Positions 40,106 through 52,644 of a stretch of 64,000 nucleotides of DNA are shown in pieces. The stretch is from positions 3,498,751 to 3,562,750 of the forward strand of contig CM065706.1 of the NCBI GenBank assembly GCA_017654935.2. The letters run 5' to 3'. This DNA is from Phymorhynchus buccinoides (Eukaryota > Mollusca > Gastropoda > Neogastropoda > Raphitomidae). The translations under genes and the position numbers were made by a program. Within the stretch, counting starts at the first letter, position 1, and each line of letters opens with the position of its first letter. Below the pieces are notes generated by a model. It ran no database searches and had not been told where the DNA came from. It was given only the letters and a program-made list of their open reading frames with translations.

Positions 40106-40919
40106 CAATTCTATAAATCATTTGCCTGTCAAAAAACACAACTCGTTAGAAGCAAAGCACTCACACTATTTTCTAAACTAACCATACATCTACAAACCAA
40201 CTTGTCAGTATTGCGAGTAAATATATGCAAGCGTGCAAGCACACCACACACACGCATGCGCGCACACGCCCACACACACACTATTGTATATGTATATAAG
40301 TGTACATATAACTGCGCATGTGCATGATATTACACATACATTTACTTATTCCATTCATAATTGTTTTATAATGTATGTATACAGTGCCTCTGCTCCTGTA
40401 GTAGCCTAATTGCATCCAAGTAGGGCAGGCGTGGTGCTGAAAATGTCCAAAATGGAGGCCAAATTGTAATTTTAAAATGTGTAATATCATGATAGTGTTT
40501 GAACAGAAGGTTTCAAGGTTTTTATTTCCTAAAAGCCCCTTGGGGGTAGGGCCTACATGGAAAAACAAAAACAAACAAAAAACTAAAACAAGCGCGAAAT
40601 CGCAATAGTTTGTGGCACGCGGTCTATTTTTACCACTCCAATCATGAGTCACCTCCCCTGGCTTTTCAATAATTTTAATCTGTAAACCAGAATGTTATCT
40701 CTGCACCATTTCGTAACTTTTTATATCTTTTGGAAAACATTTAAAACTATGTATCCTACTTATACTCATCAAAAGAAGCACCGCATACTCGTCGTGTCTG
40801 TTGTAGTGTCTGTGTTACGTATGTTTATTATTTTGTACGCTTTTAAAATACATCATTTTAAAGAGCGGCCACAATTTGAAGTGTAGCCTCGAGTTGAGTG
40901 TCACTACTTGTGGCGGTGC

Positions 40920-41100
40920 CATAGCCGATGAGGTTTAACCGAGGCGTGGTCACCGCTACAGCTATCTGTATTAATTTTTAAAAATCGGGACTTTACTGGT
41001 TTCGTACTGCCTCCGGGCATTGCCTCCAGTATTGTTCCCACCATATTTGTATTTACAAATGTCCCGTGTGTGTCTAATTCGGACCAAGAGGACGTAAAAC
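40920..41100 (+). repeat. SINE-like S2, copy 3, unit B
   Basis: Here cgtgtgtgtctaattcggac replaces A's catatgtgtctgattcagac; unit C shares the B form. Confidence 0.6.
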
Positions 41101-42448
41101 TCCATTTTCTCTCCTCGATTTGAAGTGCGACAATTTTGGACCGACAGACCGACCGACCGACAAAGTGAGTTATAGGTTTGTGGCTTGAGCCACAAATAAA
41201 AATATATGTTTGTGTCTCTTGCATCCACATAAAACCTCTTTTGTCATGAGTCAAAGAAGACACAGTATTTAGAGTGAGAATGGGCAACTTTATTTAAGTG
41301 CCAAATAAAATGTTATTTTATGAGACATAACATTGTTTTCCATTGCATAACAATAAATAATTAGCATACAACTAATTCATATTAATCACATTCACAAGAA
41401 AATGATTTTACTTGTAATGACGTAAGATTGAAGTTGCGTAACAATCGTCAGATTATGACATTGACATAGTGTTTAATTCATGCATAAAAATATGCTTATT
41501 TGGCAAAGAATTAATGAGATTAATAACATAATTGCAACAACTTAATACTTAGGATTGTACAGAAACACATTGGTACATTTTACATAATGCAAAAACACAG
41601 AAAACGTGAAATGTTCCTATTCTTGACAGCATTTTACTTTAATAATGTTGGGCTGATCGCCACAGCTGGCAGAAGAGCACTTCTGACAGCAGTCCCACAC
41701 AATAAGGAACCACTTTCTTGTTCATTAATAAACAGCGGAATGTATCTGATCGTTAATGAATTGATGTGTTGTTCAGAGTCAAAATTGAATTAAATAGATT
41801 ATGCAAGCATGGATCCTGATTTCATATCTTGTTTTTGTTTCGACTATCACCTATCTTAAGCTTTATGTTTTGAATAATATTGGTTTTGACGTTTCTTTAA
41901 CAAAAGGATCAGAAATACAGCTGGGTATATATAAAGTTACCTTGTGTCAGCAATATGTTGGGCCTCAGTGCAAATTGCCATCTGCTGCAGAAGAGTTATT
42001 TGACAATGTCCTGTCTGTGGGAGTACCAAAGGCCTCCCAACTGCCCTAAATTAACATATGATCAGTTGGCCTAGGTGCTGACCGATACATTAATGTTACT
42101 TTTGACCAACAGATCAGGAATGCTGCTGGTTTAAAAATCCTGCCTAATGTACATAGTCACCAGGTTGTAGGCAATGTGGTGGGCCTCCGTGCAAATTGCC
42201 ATCTGCTGCGGAAGAGTAAATGCCTCGCCTGCAAGAGTCCCACCGGCCTCCCAAACAACTAACCATAACATCTGATCCGTTGACCAAGGTGCCTGCCGAG
42301 ATGAGGCCTGTAGCTGAGTTGGTACGTCTGCTAGGATAAGCCCACTGGAACATACTCTGTTGTCCAAGGTGCCTGCCGAGATGAGGTCTGTAGCTGGGTT
42401 GGTACGTCTGCTAGGTTAAGCCCACTGAAACATGCTCTGTCACCACTG
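41101..42448. other. Counterpart of A 4,351-5,689; no gene
   Basis: Holds the diverged 220-bp and 81-bp duplications (41,949-42,445). In 41,304-41,400 B differs from both A and C by many substitutions and a small insertion; elsewhere it is nearly identical to A. Confidence 0.6.
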
Positions 42449-42727
42449 AAGCTGATGGCTGCCATGCCCTGGTTGCTAGAGCTGTTGGTGACCCTATCCT
42501 GCTTGCTAGAGCTGATGGCTGCCCTGCCCTGGTTGCTAGAGCTGTTGGTGATCCTGTCCTGGTTGCTAGAGCTGTTTGTGACCCTGTCCTGGTTGCTAGA
42601 GCTGTTGGTGACCATGTCCTGGTTGCTAGAGCTGTTTGCAACCCTGTCCTGGTTGCTAGAGCTGTTGGTGACCCTGTCCTGGTTGCTAGAGCTGTTTGTG
42701 ACCCTGTCCTGGTTGCTGAAGTCCCGG
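42449..42727. repeat. 30-bp minisatellite, unit B
   Basis: Same units in the same order as 5,690-5,968. Confidence 0.85.
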
Positions 42728-43726
42728 TGGCCATTGTGTTGGAAGACCTGCCTTGATTGGGCTGTCTGAAACACTCCATCAAGATACCTAGACTTGTATC
42801 ATAAGCCACTGACTACCTCCTCTATTCAAACAAATACATATCATTTGTAATGTTGTTGTGAGTGTTAATATAGCTATCATCAGCATCTTCCGTACCAAAT
42901 GGTATGCAAACAGAACCTGTACATACCAAAGATTAAAATAAGGTTGAAACAGTGAAAAGCATTCTAGACCAAATTTGAAAGTTGCCAAACCATTTTATAT
43001 GAGGTATTGAGGTTCTAGTAGAAAAACAAAATAAGAGCCGCTTTTGGCTGATGTCGTAAAACGTTGTAGGAGTCTAAAACGGCGTACTGGGTTCTTCTTC
43101 TTCTTCTTCGCTTAGGCAGCCAACTTCATCACGTTGATGTTGTCACAAGTTACCTTTACAATTGATGACTTACTGAATTAGTCAATAAGAAAGAAAGAAA
43201 AATGTAAGAGTTGGTTAGTTTATCAATAAACATAAAAGGCACATATAGATAGAGACAGTGAAAAATCACTGTCGTAAACCGAACCGACGACAAACCGGTT
43301 AGAACTGGTAACGAACCTTCTAGGGCCTAGTCTAAATCAGATCAAACTTTGACCAGCTAAATAACGTTACCAGCAAGATAAGTACGTCCTCTGACATTCA
43401 CTGATTAAGTATATCTACAATTCGATAGACTGTACTTCCCTTGTATTGCTAAAACTTTCTGGTTGGAGACTATTAGTTTCTCTTGGAAACTGCAAAATCT
43501 TAAGACATTAGCTGCGGATTAAAGCTGGTCATTAAAAGACAGAATGGCAAAAGTGGACAACGTCCAGTCTATGAAAGGGAAACAACTCTCGCTGAAGGCC
43601 AGCCGCTGTCATATATGACAAAACCCCACAACCCGTTCTTTGACTTGTACAAAAAAGTGAATATAGTGTTTGAACAGAAGCACATATAGGAGGCTGAACT
43701 TTTGCATGCAGATATATATGTAGTTA

Positions 43727-44148
43727 GGGTATGTATCTGAGGTCACCCTGCAAACCGACCTCTCGTGGGGAGCCCACATTGAAGCTGTCTGTGCGAAGGC
43801 CAACAGAACTCTGGGCTTCCTGAGACGAAACCTGAAGGTGTGCTCTGCAACAACAAAGGAGCTTGCATTCACTGCTATAGTGAGACCTATTGAAGTGTGC
43901 TAGTGTGTTCACACACCAACAGGCTCATCACGGAACTTGAAAAAGTTAAACACAGAGCTGCAAGGTTTGTCATCAATCAACATAGAAACACCTCCAGTGT
44001 CGGTGCTATGCTACAGCAGCTGCAGTGGCAATCCTTAGCTGAATCCCGCCGAGCCTCTAGGCTATCCATGTTCTTCAAGATATTGAACGGACAAGCCTGC
44101 ATACGACGTCCCGCCTTAACGCCCTCAGCTCACTCCCTACAAATAGAA
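43727..44148 (+). pseudogene. LINE ORF2 C-terminal region, unit B
   Basis: Counterpart of 6,968-7,389 with the same stop/frame change. FLRRNLK here is closer to the usual LINE sequence than A's LLRQNLK. Confidence 0.8.
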
Positions 44149-44796
44149 GGCACAGCCATAGATAACAATGCCAACGAATCACCCCGAGGACAGATTACAG
44201 AAGGCACAGCCATAGATAACAATGCCAACGAATCACCCCGAGGACAGATTACAGAAGGCACAGCCATAGATAACAATGCCAACGAATCACCCCGATGACA
44301 GATTACAGAAGGCACAGCCATAGATAACAATGCCAACGAATCACCCCGAGGACAGGTTACAGAAGGCACAGCCATAGGTAACAATGCCAACGAATCACCT
44401 CGAGGACAGATTACAGAAGGCACAGCCATAGATAACAATGCCAACGAATCACCTCGAGGACAGATTACAGAAGGCACAGCCATAGATAACAATACCAACG
44501 AATCACCTCGAGGACAGATTACAGAAGGCACAGCCATAGATAACAATGCCAACGAATCACCTCGAGGACAGATTATAGAAGGCACAGCCATAGATAACAA
44601 TGCCAACGAATCACCTCGAGGACAGATTACAGAAGACACAGCCATAGATAACAATGCCAACGAATCACCTCGAGGACAGATTACAGAAGGCACAGCCATA
44701 GATAACAATGCCAACGAATCACCTCGAGGACAGATTACAGAAGGCACAGCCATAGATAACAATACCAACGAATCACCTCGAAGACAGATTACAGAA
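44149..44796 (+). repeat. 54-bp minisatellite in LINE, unit B, 12 units
   Basis: Units from 44,149 to 44,743 at exact 54-bp spacing; same copy number as A but scattered unit differences (fewer tga-bearing units, ggtaacaatg variant at 44,380). Confidence 0.9.
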
Positions 44797-45222
44797 AGTA
44801 CCCCATCTTCCCCCATGCCATCTGCGACTGGAATAATCTGTCCCCAGAAATAGTCCAGTCTCCCACGCTCTGCACCTTCACCTCGAGGACAGATTACAGA
44901 AAGTACCCCATCTTCCCCCATGCCATCTGTGACTGGAATAATCTGTCCCCTGAAATAGTCCAGTCTCCCACGCTCTGCACCTTCACCTCGAGGACAGATT
45001 ACAGAAAGTACCCCATCTTCCCCCATGCAATCTGTGACTAGAATAATCTGTCCCCTGAAGCAGTCCAGTCTCCCACGTTCTGCACCTTCACCTCGAGGAC
45101 AGATTACAGAAGGTACCCCATCTTCCCCCATGCCATCTGTGACTGGAATAATCTGTCCCCTGAAATAGTCCAGTCTCCCACGCTCTGCACCTTCACCTCG
45201 AGGGTGCTGAAGCACTGCACAT
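44797..45222 (+). repeat. 105-bp repeats and LINE C-terminus, unit B
   Basis: Four units as in A. The fourth reads gaaggtacccc, so its frame relation differs by one base from A, and three of four units carry ctgaaatagtcc/cagaaatagtcc rather than ctgaagcagtcc. Confidence 0.85.
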
Positions 45223-45250
45223 AAAAAAATCTAACTCCTTATTCCCCTCT

Positions 45251-45583
45251 GCATGCATCATGTGGGGCCCGGGTGTCCCTGGCTGAACTAGGTATATGCT
45301 TAACAGTCGTGCATAACTCAAATCATACTTTTCCTATGTATGCATCATGTGGGGCCCGGGTATACCTGGTTGAACCAGAGCATTTAACGGTCGTGCACGA
45401 GTCAAATTCTTATTTCTCTATGCATGCATCATGTGGGGCCCCGGTGTCCCCGGCTGTACTAGTGTACCAGGGCGCTTAACGGTCGTGCATGACTCAAATA
45501 CATACTTTTCCTATGCATGCATCATGTGGGGCCCGGGTGTCCCTGGCTGTACCAGGGCACTTAACAGTCCTGCATGACTTACG
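45251..45583. repeat. 84-93 bp tandem repeat, unit B
   Basis: Counterpart of 8,493-8,825, essentially identical. Confidence 0.85.
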
Positions 45584-45742
45584 TCTTCCCCTACCCATAC
45601 TCACGAAAATCTTACTAAACCCTCCCCCATCCACCTCCACTCTATGAAATACCCAGCCAATTTCCTCTCTTCATATCTTTTCATCGTCTTTCTAAACAGC
45701 GATGCTTATGTGATATGTCAAATCCTATGTCATTCCGTGCTG

Positions 45743-46130
45743 CGCATCTTCGTCTTTGAACCCCTGCTTATGTCAGTCAGTTCGTTCGTCCGTCCTGAGG
45801 GACGATGACCATGCTTCAACAGTTCGTCCTTGTGAAAATCTAGGATGCTGGATGAGTTCGCATATGGCTGGTGAGGCCAATGCGAGCCAGGAAGGATCTC
45901 TGACAGTGAGGACAGGAGAAAGAAAAATTGGGGGATCTGTCAGGGTTGCAGAGCTGCGACTGTTTAGGCGGATCTTGCGTGCCTTACGCTTTGCCTGCGA
46001 TGTCTCGATACGGTGCGCCTCGAAGTTGGTGGCTCCCTTTGTTACTGCACCACGCCATGCTGGTCTGTTCTGTGCCAGGGTTTCCCATGAGGAGACATTG
46101 ATGTTGAAGTTCTTTAGGGACACTTATGAT
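45743..46130 (-). pseudogene. LINE C-terminal fragment, unit B
   Basis: Minus frame SLKNFNINVSSWETLAQNRP then AWRGAVTKGATNFEAHRI is intact here (interrupted in A), while the C2H2 finger is out of frame (in frame in A). Between them the copies show the original element. Confidence 0.75.
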
Positions 46131-46656
46131 AATAATGGAACTGTTGAAGATGACTTGCGTGTTAGTTGGATTAAAGTGAGGGAGAGTTGCGCAGGGTCGT
46201 CAACCTCACTCTCTCGTCCCAGCCCTTCTGGGTCCAGTGGCAAGACATAGTCAAGACGACTGGAGATAAGGCAGGATACAGTGGATGGCCAGCAATGTCC
46301 TTTGTGTCTAACTGTACCCTAATTGCGCTCCACATCGCTTTGCTGAAACCGCCTTCTTGCCTGTTGAAACACTTGATAGTTTCTTCTGCGCTGTCTGCCG
46401 GAATCAGTCTTCACATGCGAAGGTAGACAAGCCCTATAATTCACCGAAGGTCTATGACCCGTCGGCTACCATAACCTAGTTTGGCCTGCCAGTCGAAGCC
46501 GTTGTCCGGGGCGTGGTCGCTGTTGCATGCAAACAGCTACGGGGAGCCATAGGTCAGAGGTGAGTGCCAGGTGGGGAACAGTGACAGACGGACTACTCTG
46601 AAGAGCACGACTTGTCCCCCTGTCAGAGGTAAGCCTACTACCCCTCCCTGAACACC

Positions 46657-46760
46657 CCATACACGCATATGTCAATAATTGCCGTACACGAATATGTTAA
46701 TAATTGCCGTACACGAATATGTTAATAATTGCCGTACACGAATATGTTAATAATTGCCGT
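46657..46760. repeat. 25-bp tandem repeat, unit B
   Basis: Four units, as at 9,901-10,003. Confidence 0.85.
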
Positions 46761-47078
46761 TAAACAACAGGTGGACATTACTGGAAGAATAAGAAAGAGT
46801 TGTTCGGCTCAAGTTACAGTGACAAGAAACTTCTGGAACCTTGCACTGCTGCAGACATGAAAGGGTGAACAGTCGCATCAGGCACTGACACAAGGAACTT
46901 GCCTAAGAACCACAAAAGATGTGTGACAATGGTTCATTTCAACTGTAGACGTTTGACAGTTTTACAATCAGTACAACAGTTCGTATAATTACAAAGTCTG
47001 TTGTAAGTGAATGCGTCGTTATGTGGACTGTCTCCTGTAAGAATAAAGAACCACAGAAACTTTAACACGACAACTGAG

Positions 47079-48092
47079 ATGAATTCAACATCGTTCAGTT
47101 TCCAAATGTCTGAAGTAACCCCTACAACCGAGAGCTCAGAGGCCCATGAGCAGAATAGACCTACTTGGAATGGTCTCAGTCAACCATTACTGGACATGTC
47201 CTATCTGATCGAGGACATTGGTAACCCTGTTGTGGTAGGCTTTGGGTTTGTCGGAAATCTGATGACTATGTTGATCATGCATCGTACTCCTTCATCCACT
47301 TCTAGTGTTTTCTTCAAAGTGTTGGCCGTGGCTGATCAGTTGGTGCTGACACTAGGTCCTCTTGGATACATACTTAACAGGAATTCAGGTGTAAAATACC
47401 TCAGGAATGGAAGTTCCTGGCAGTGTAAGCTCACTAAACTTATACTTCACACAGTGTCACCTCTGTCGTCATGGATGCTGGTGTCACTCTGTATGCTCAG
47501 GACTGCCTCTGTGCTGTGGCCACTTCGTGTCAGTGCTGTGTGGACGAAGGGAAAGTCAAGATTAACTGCTGGTATGGTGATCATCACTCTCATTGTGATT
47601 AACTGTCACAATATTGAATATTTTCGTTTTAAAAGTAATTCGTGCAAAATATCTGGACCTGTAGTATACTTGAACTGGATTCGCCAATTTCAAGCTCGTG
47701 TGCTTCCTGTCATATTGCTGGCTGTAAGCAACAGTGTTCTGTTGTGGTCTGTTAGAGAAAACTCACACCCGTCTATGAATGAAACCACCCAGGATTTCAG
47801 ACAACCAGTCGTATCTTCATGGACTGTCACCTTGATTGCTGCAAGTGTTTGCTTCATTGTCCTGACAACACCTCTCACAGTATATCTAGTATTAATAGAA
47901 TATGCAGATTGGAAGGACCCAATTCAGAATGGTCTGTACTGGATATTTTGTGCAGCTAGCTTTGTGCTGTGGTATTCCAATAGTGCTGTCAAGTTTTATG
48001 TGTATTGTGCATGTAATAGCAGCTTCAGGTCAGAGTTTCTGAAGATAGTTCACGAGTTTTTCAGAATGTGTCTTGGCACAAAGAAAAAATGA
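47079..48092 (+). CDS. Rhodopsin-type GPCR, orphan (GPCR gene 1, copy B)
   Basis: Intact 337-residue receptor, first in-frame ATG at 47,079. Same architecture as copy A: GN in TM1, LAVADQ in TM2, Cys before TM3, LRTASVLWPLR after TM3, SNSVLLW in TM5, NSAVKFYVYC in TM7. By eye, ten residues differ from copy A, all between the TM3 entry and TM7: E/K and I/L before TM3, R/S in loop 2, S/C, V/N, Y/F and Y/R in TM4-loop 2, G/W, V/I and T/A around loop 3 and TM7. Its DWKDPIQNG in loop 3 is closer to gene 2 (DWYDPIANG) than copy A's DGKDPVQNG, so B may hold the older form. Confidence 0.85.
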   Translation: MNSTSFSFQMSEVTPTTESSEAHEQNRPTWNGLSQPLLDMSYLIEDIGNPVVVGFGFVGNLMTMLIMHRTPSSTSSVFFKVLAVADQLVLTLGPLGYILNRNSGVKYLRNGSSWQCKLTKLILHTVSPLSSWMLVSLCMLRTASVLWPLRVSAVWTKGKSRLTAGMVIITLIVINCHNIEYFRFKSNSCKISGPVVYLNWIRQFQARVLPVILLAVSNSVLLWSVRENSHPSMNETTQDFRQPVVSSWTVTLIAASVCFIVLTTPLTVYLVLIEYADWKDPIQNGLYWIFCAASFVLWYSNSAVKFYVYCACNSSFRSEFLKIVHEFFRMCLGTKKK

Positions 48093-48315
48093 GTCCAAGG
48101 AAAAGTTCATGCAAACACACATGTACTAACTGTTGAATGTTGATATCCTGCACTGAGGACATCATCACGAGAACTGGGTTATTTATCTGTTTGTACTTTT
48201 TTATAACTTATGATTCATATCATTCAGTCATCATGTATCATATTGGCGACTGTTAATGGCTTGTCTGTTCATAATTTTAACTATACTTATATATAGGTTC
48301 AATGTGTGCACGCGC

Positions 48316-48316
<1 letters not shown>

Positions 48317-48399
<83 letters not shown>

Positions 48400-48400
48400 T
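48317..48400. repeat. (TG)n microsatellite, unit B
   Basis: As at 11,561, a few units shorter and ending tggtttcaaaag. Confidence 0.95.
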
Positions 48401-48402
48401 TT

Positions 48403-50060
48403 CAAAAGTGGTTGTCTTTGAACAAGGCATTGACAAGTGGCTCCGCTGGATTGAACAGCCCTACCCCCCGACGTCCAACCCGAACCCAGTGCAGGGCTAC
48501 GTGGACGATGTGTGTGCGTCAGGCACAACTGAGGCTGCCATCAGTGAGGCAGTGAGAAAGACAGACCAGTTCATGGCCACATCAGGGATGGAGGTCAAAC
48601 ACCGAAAGTGTGCCATCCTGCACGGCAAGAGGTCTGGCAACCGCTGGTGCTGGAACGACCGCACTGGGAACACCTCCCTTACCATCCAGGATCAGCGACC
48701 GAGAGCAGGCCTACACCTACCTGGGCTACGACTTCAACATCAGCAACACCGCCCCACTACAGCAGGCACCAGATGTTGTGAGTGACTTTGTATCTGTGCT
48801 GGACAAGATTGACTCTTCCCCCCTCCCCACTACTGCCAAGTTGGAAGCTATCAACATAATGGCTTGCTCTAAGCTGAACTTCTATTTCTCCAACTTAACT
48901 TTTACTGTGAAACAGCTGAAGCAGATGGAGGACTGTATAGTTGGCCATGTCCGGGGCTGGCTGAAAATGAATGCGTCCTCTACCAGGAGCTACCTGTTCA
49001 CACCAAGGTCTCAGGGTGGCCTCGGCATCCTGAATCCAGCAGCACTCTACAGCGCCAACCAGCTCTCCTTCAGGCTGTCGGTGCTCAACAATGACGATGA
49101 GCAGGTTCGTGAGACAGCGCGCTCCACATGCAGAAGAGGAAGGTGCCAGAAACAGCAGTGACCGACGGAGCCTTTGCCGGTTTCCAGACCAACGAGAAGG
49201 GCGCCTTCAGCAAGGCTTCTCGTGTAACGTGGCCGCGGTCTGAATGGGTGCATTTCACTGAAGTGTGTGTGCGAGAGTGTGGTGTGTGAGAAACGGGTGG
49301 ATGGGAGCTATGTGTTGACTTTCCAGGCAGACGATGACGTGTGTCTCTCCACAGCTGACAGTAAAGGTGCATATTACCTCTGCAAAAAGCAAAGTAGGCA
49401 AACGTTTTCCTCAGAGTGGAGAAAAAAAGACTGGCAGGGGCGCATTGTGAGAGAGAGCGAGCAGATAGATCATGTCCTGTCAAACGCTTTTTTACAAAAT
49501 GTAAAATTAAAAGACAGTATGATCAGTTTTGTCATGCGAGGGAGACTTCAGCTACTGCAATGCAATAGTCTCATGGCACTCTGCTACCCTCATGACTGTG
49601 CCAGGCGATGCAGTCTCTGCAATCACCCAACTGAAACCGAGTCGCATGTGCTGAATGGCTGCACAAGATACCAAGCCATGTATCAAGCGAGACATAACCG
49701 GTTGGTTGAGGTGATTGCCAAACAGATCCCTCTGTCAGACACAGTGCGGGTCATTAAAGACACCCCCCTGACACCCCGCATGTTTGGCATTGACTCTGGT
49801 GCCTTTGCCTCCACTGCCAGTAGGCCGGACATCACCATTATTGATCGCGATAGCCGCGAGGCCCTTCTTGTTGAAGTGGCGGTGCCTTTCGATGCCTTCA
49901 TCGACACCTGCTATACTGCCAAATTTGATAAGTACCCCCCACTGTGCATGGGAAGTAATTATCTTTGGCTTTTCCTGCAGGATTGTGGTGCTTATCTTTG
50001 ACAGTCTAGGTAATGTGTATCGAAGGGTGCTTCCATATATGATTGCACACACCCAGCCAA
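48403..50060 (+). pseudogene. R2/NeSL-type LINE with RLE domain, unit B
   Basis: Same structure and same three frame breaks as A 11,650-13,300: YVDD at 48,498-48,509, the knuckle CSLCNHPTETESHVLNGC near 49,609-49,662, RPDITIIDRDSREALLVEV near 49,819-49,875. Identical to A over the first 850 bp, then patches of substitutions from 49,270 (CESVVCEKRVDGSYVLTFQ here, CVSVVCEKRLDESYVFTFR in A). Shared frameshifts show the element was dead before the duplication. Confidence 0.8.
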
Positions 50061-50577
50061 CCATCTGTTTTCAATCACTCCCTTCTGGTAAAAGGTTCTG
50101 CTCTTTTAAGTGCAAATCTAACCGCCTGAAGAACAGCTTTTACCCCTCTGCTGTCAGAGCCATCAATACTCAGTAGGCTCACCCCCCTAGGGGTATTTTT
50201 GTATCCTATTTTGCTTAGACTTGTGTTAATCGGTGTGCCTGTATGCTCGCGGTCTTGTGTGTGAGTGTGTGTGAGTGCGTGTGTGACATGGGACATGTGT
50301 TGGTATAAATGTGTATGTGTGTGTGTGTTGGTGTATGTGTAGGTGTGCGTCTGAGAGAAAGAAAGAATCTGAGAGAGAGAGAGACTGATACACGATAATG
50401 TAATCTGGGTTTTTGGTTGTGGTTTTTGTGGGGGGGGGGGGGGGGGGGGGGTCCCCCTGGTTGTCCATTCAATGTGCATGCTTTCGTTGTTGTTGGATTG
50501 TGTCTTGTGCAAAACCAAAACGATTTCCTTTGTATTATGATGCATTGGCTGATTAAAGAACCTTGAATCTTGAACAT
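50061..50577 (+). pseudogene. LINE 3' end, unit B
   Basis: SLPSGKRFCSFKCKSNRL and the TAG at 50,174-50,176 continue in frame from GNVYRRVLPYMIAHTQ, unlike A. The tail includes a G22-type run (50,430-50,451) where A has T10G6, and ends ttgaatcttgaac. Confidence 0.6.
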
Positions 50578-50734
50578 GTCTATGGCCCACTTGGTGATGG
50601 TATTTGCAAACGTTGGTTAACAAAACATGATGTTTTTGTATTATTATTCAAAACTGTAAAAAGTCAGTGTTTAAATGTTTATATTGATGTAACAAAAAAT
50701 ATATGATTAGTTCAAGAATTATGTAGGCATGTGA

Positions 50735-50860
50735 GAAGCATGTGAGAGAGGGTTGAGAGAGAGAGACTGAGAGAGAGGAGAGAGGGAGAGAGAGAGAGAG
50801 AGTAATAGAGAAATAGATAGAGAGAGAGAGATCGAGAGAAGAGAGTGTGAGAGAGAGAGA

Positions 50861-50907
<47 letters not shown>
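50735..50907. repeat. Interrupted (GA)n, unit B
   Basis: GA runs broken by tg, ta and tc; the A counterpart is a pure GA tract. Confidence 0.9.
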
Positions 50908-50909
<2 letters not shown>

Positions 50910-51231
50910 TATGTTTGTGTGCACGTGTGAGCATTGGGCCACTCCTGTTGTTTGTTTACATTGTCACTAATTTTTGCCTGTCGCGTTCTTAAGCTAAGCC
51001 TGCCTATGCTGATTGTTGCGTGTGGTTGTCTGATATTTATTCTTAGTCTTCAGGGAGATGAATTGTGTGGTGTTTATCATGCTCGTCTTGTTTCCCTGAA
51101 TAAATATGTTGAGATGTGTTGTGTGTTATGCACGCAGTCACAATTTTCTATGGATTGCTCAAAGGCATGGAAACTAATTGTAAGGAAACAAGGTAGTGAA
51201 AACGTCAACGCTTCCTGTAGTTAAGAGGCAC

Positions 51232-51455
51232 ATTGGTTTTCTTCATAAGGGACTATAGGCTGTTTAGACATTAACAGAAAGAGCAGGCCAATTAAGAGGC
51301 ATGTTTTTGTTTTCTTCATAATATATAAGGGGTTATAAGGCTTAGACAGTAACCGGAGAGAGCAGACCAATAAAGAAGCAAGTTTGTTTTTCTTCATAAG
51401 GGGTTATAAGGTGTGTACACATTGACAGAGAGAACAGACCAAAGGAAAGACGTGT
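51232..51455. repeat. 75-bp tandem repeat, unit B
   Basis: Counterpart of 14,395-14,620. Confidence 0.75.
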
Positions 51456-51514
51456 CACTCGAATCAGAGCTGCACAGTTCTGGTCAGGCTGATCTTGACC
51501 ACAGACTGTTCTGG

Positions 51515-52315
51515 CACACACCACACACACACACACACACACGCACGCAACGCACGCACGCACACACACACACATTCACTGGGCACGCACGCACGCACAC
51601 GCACACTGCACACACCACACACACACACACTCAACAATTCGTGGGGACCCGATCTAAACATACTACACTTATGCAAACGTGGCCTAATGATATCATAGTT
51701 GAATGATAACAACGGATGAAAACAGATTTACACAAAGCTCCAATAATTCTGTCAGTTACAAAAAACATCCAGTCGTCTTTCACAATACCATTCATTTCAA
51801 TTAACGATGTACATGAAATTATTATTACATTCTAAAATCACCATCTGGAACCCGTGATTTGGATGGAATTGATGGTAAGATATTAAAAATTGCTGCTATC
51901 GCTATTGCGGACTCCCTCACCTATATCTATATACTTATGCACACACAAAAAACATTTCCCTCAAAGATTTAAGCTAGCTAAACTAATTCCATTATACAAG
52001 AGTGGTGATCGTGCCATTCCATCTAACTACAGACCCATTTCAATCCTAAGTATTATATCGAAACCGTTTAGAAAAGCATGTTCAATCTCATTTGCGCACA
52101 ATACACACGCGCGCGCGCGCGCATACATACACACACACACACACACACACACGCGCGCGCACGCACACGCATGCACGCACGCACGCACACACACACACAC
52201 ACGCGCGCGGCAGCACACACACACACACAACACACACACACGCACACGCACACAACAACGCAGCACACACACACACACACACACCACATGCCCCACACAC
52301 CACACACACACACTA
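51515..52315 (+). pseudogene. RT fragment between CA/CG microsatellites, unit B
   Basis: Counterpart of 14,686-15,440. The RT blocks ([32 protein letters not shown]) remain legible, but extra bases relative to A break the frame at about 51,662-51,715, 51,838 and 52,066. Microsatellites flank it at 51,515-51,630 and 52,100-52,315. Confidence 0.75.
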
Positions 52316-52644
52316 TATCCATAGTGTGCTTGTTGAATGGTGGATATAACCTCACAATAATAAAATGATACTGAGTTAATCAAACATGTATTAACTAATA
52401 GAAATAGGTTAAAGAAAATCAATTAATTTCAAATCAATTACGCTATGGAGTGTGGTCTAATCTGCATTTCAGTATTGAAAAGCAAACTGTTAATACTGGG
52501 CCTATTTACGCTTGTTACATCAGTCAATGTTACATTGTGAAAGAAATAATCTGTATTCACCAAGGCATCAACAGACTACTCTTTAAACCACAACTTAGTT
52601 GACTCCAGCTACCTTCATGTCCTGTCTCTGTTGTGACCAGTAGA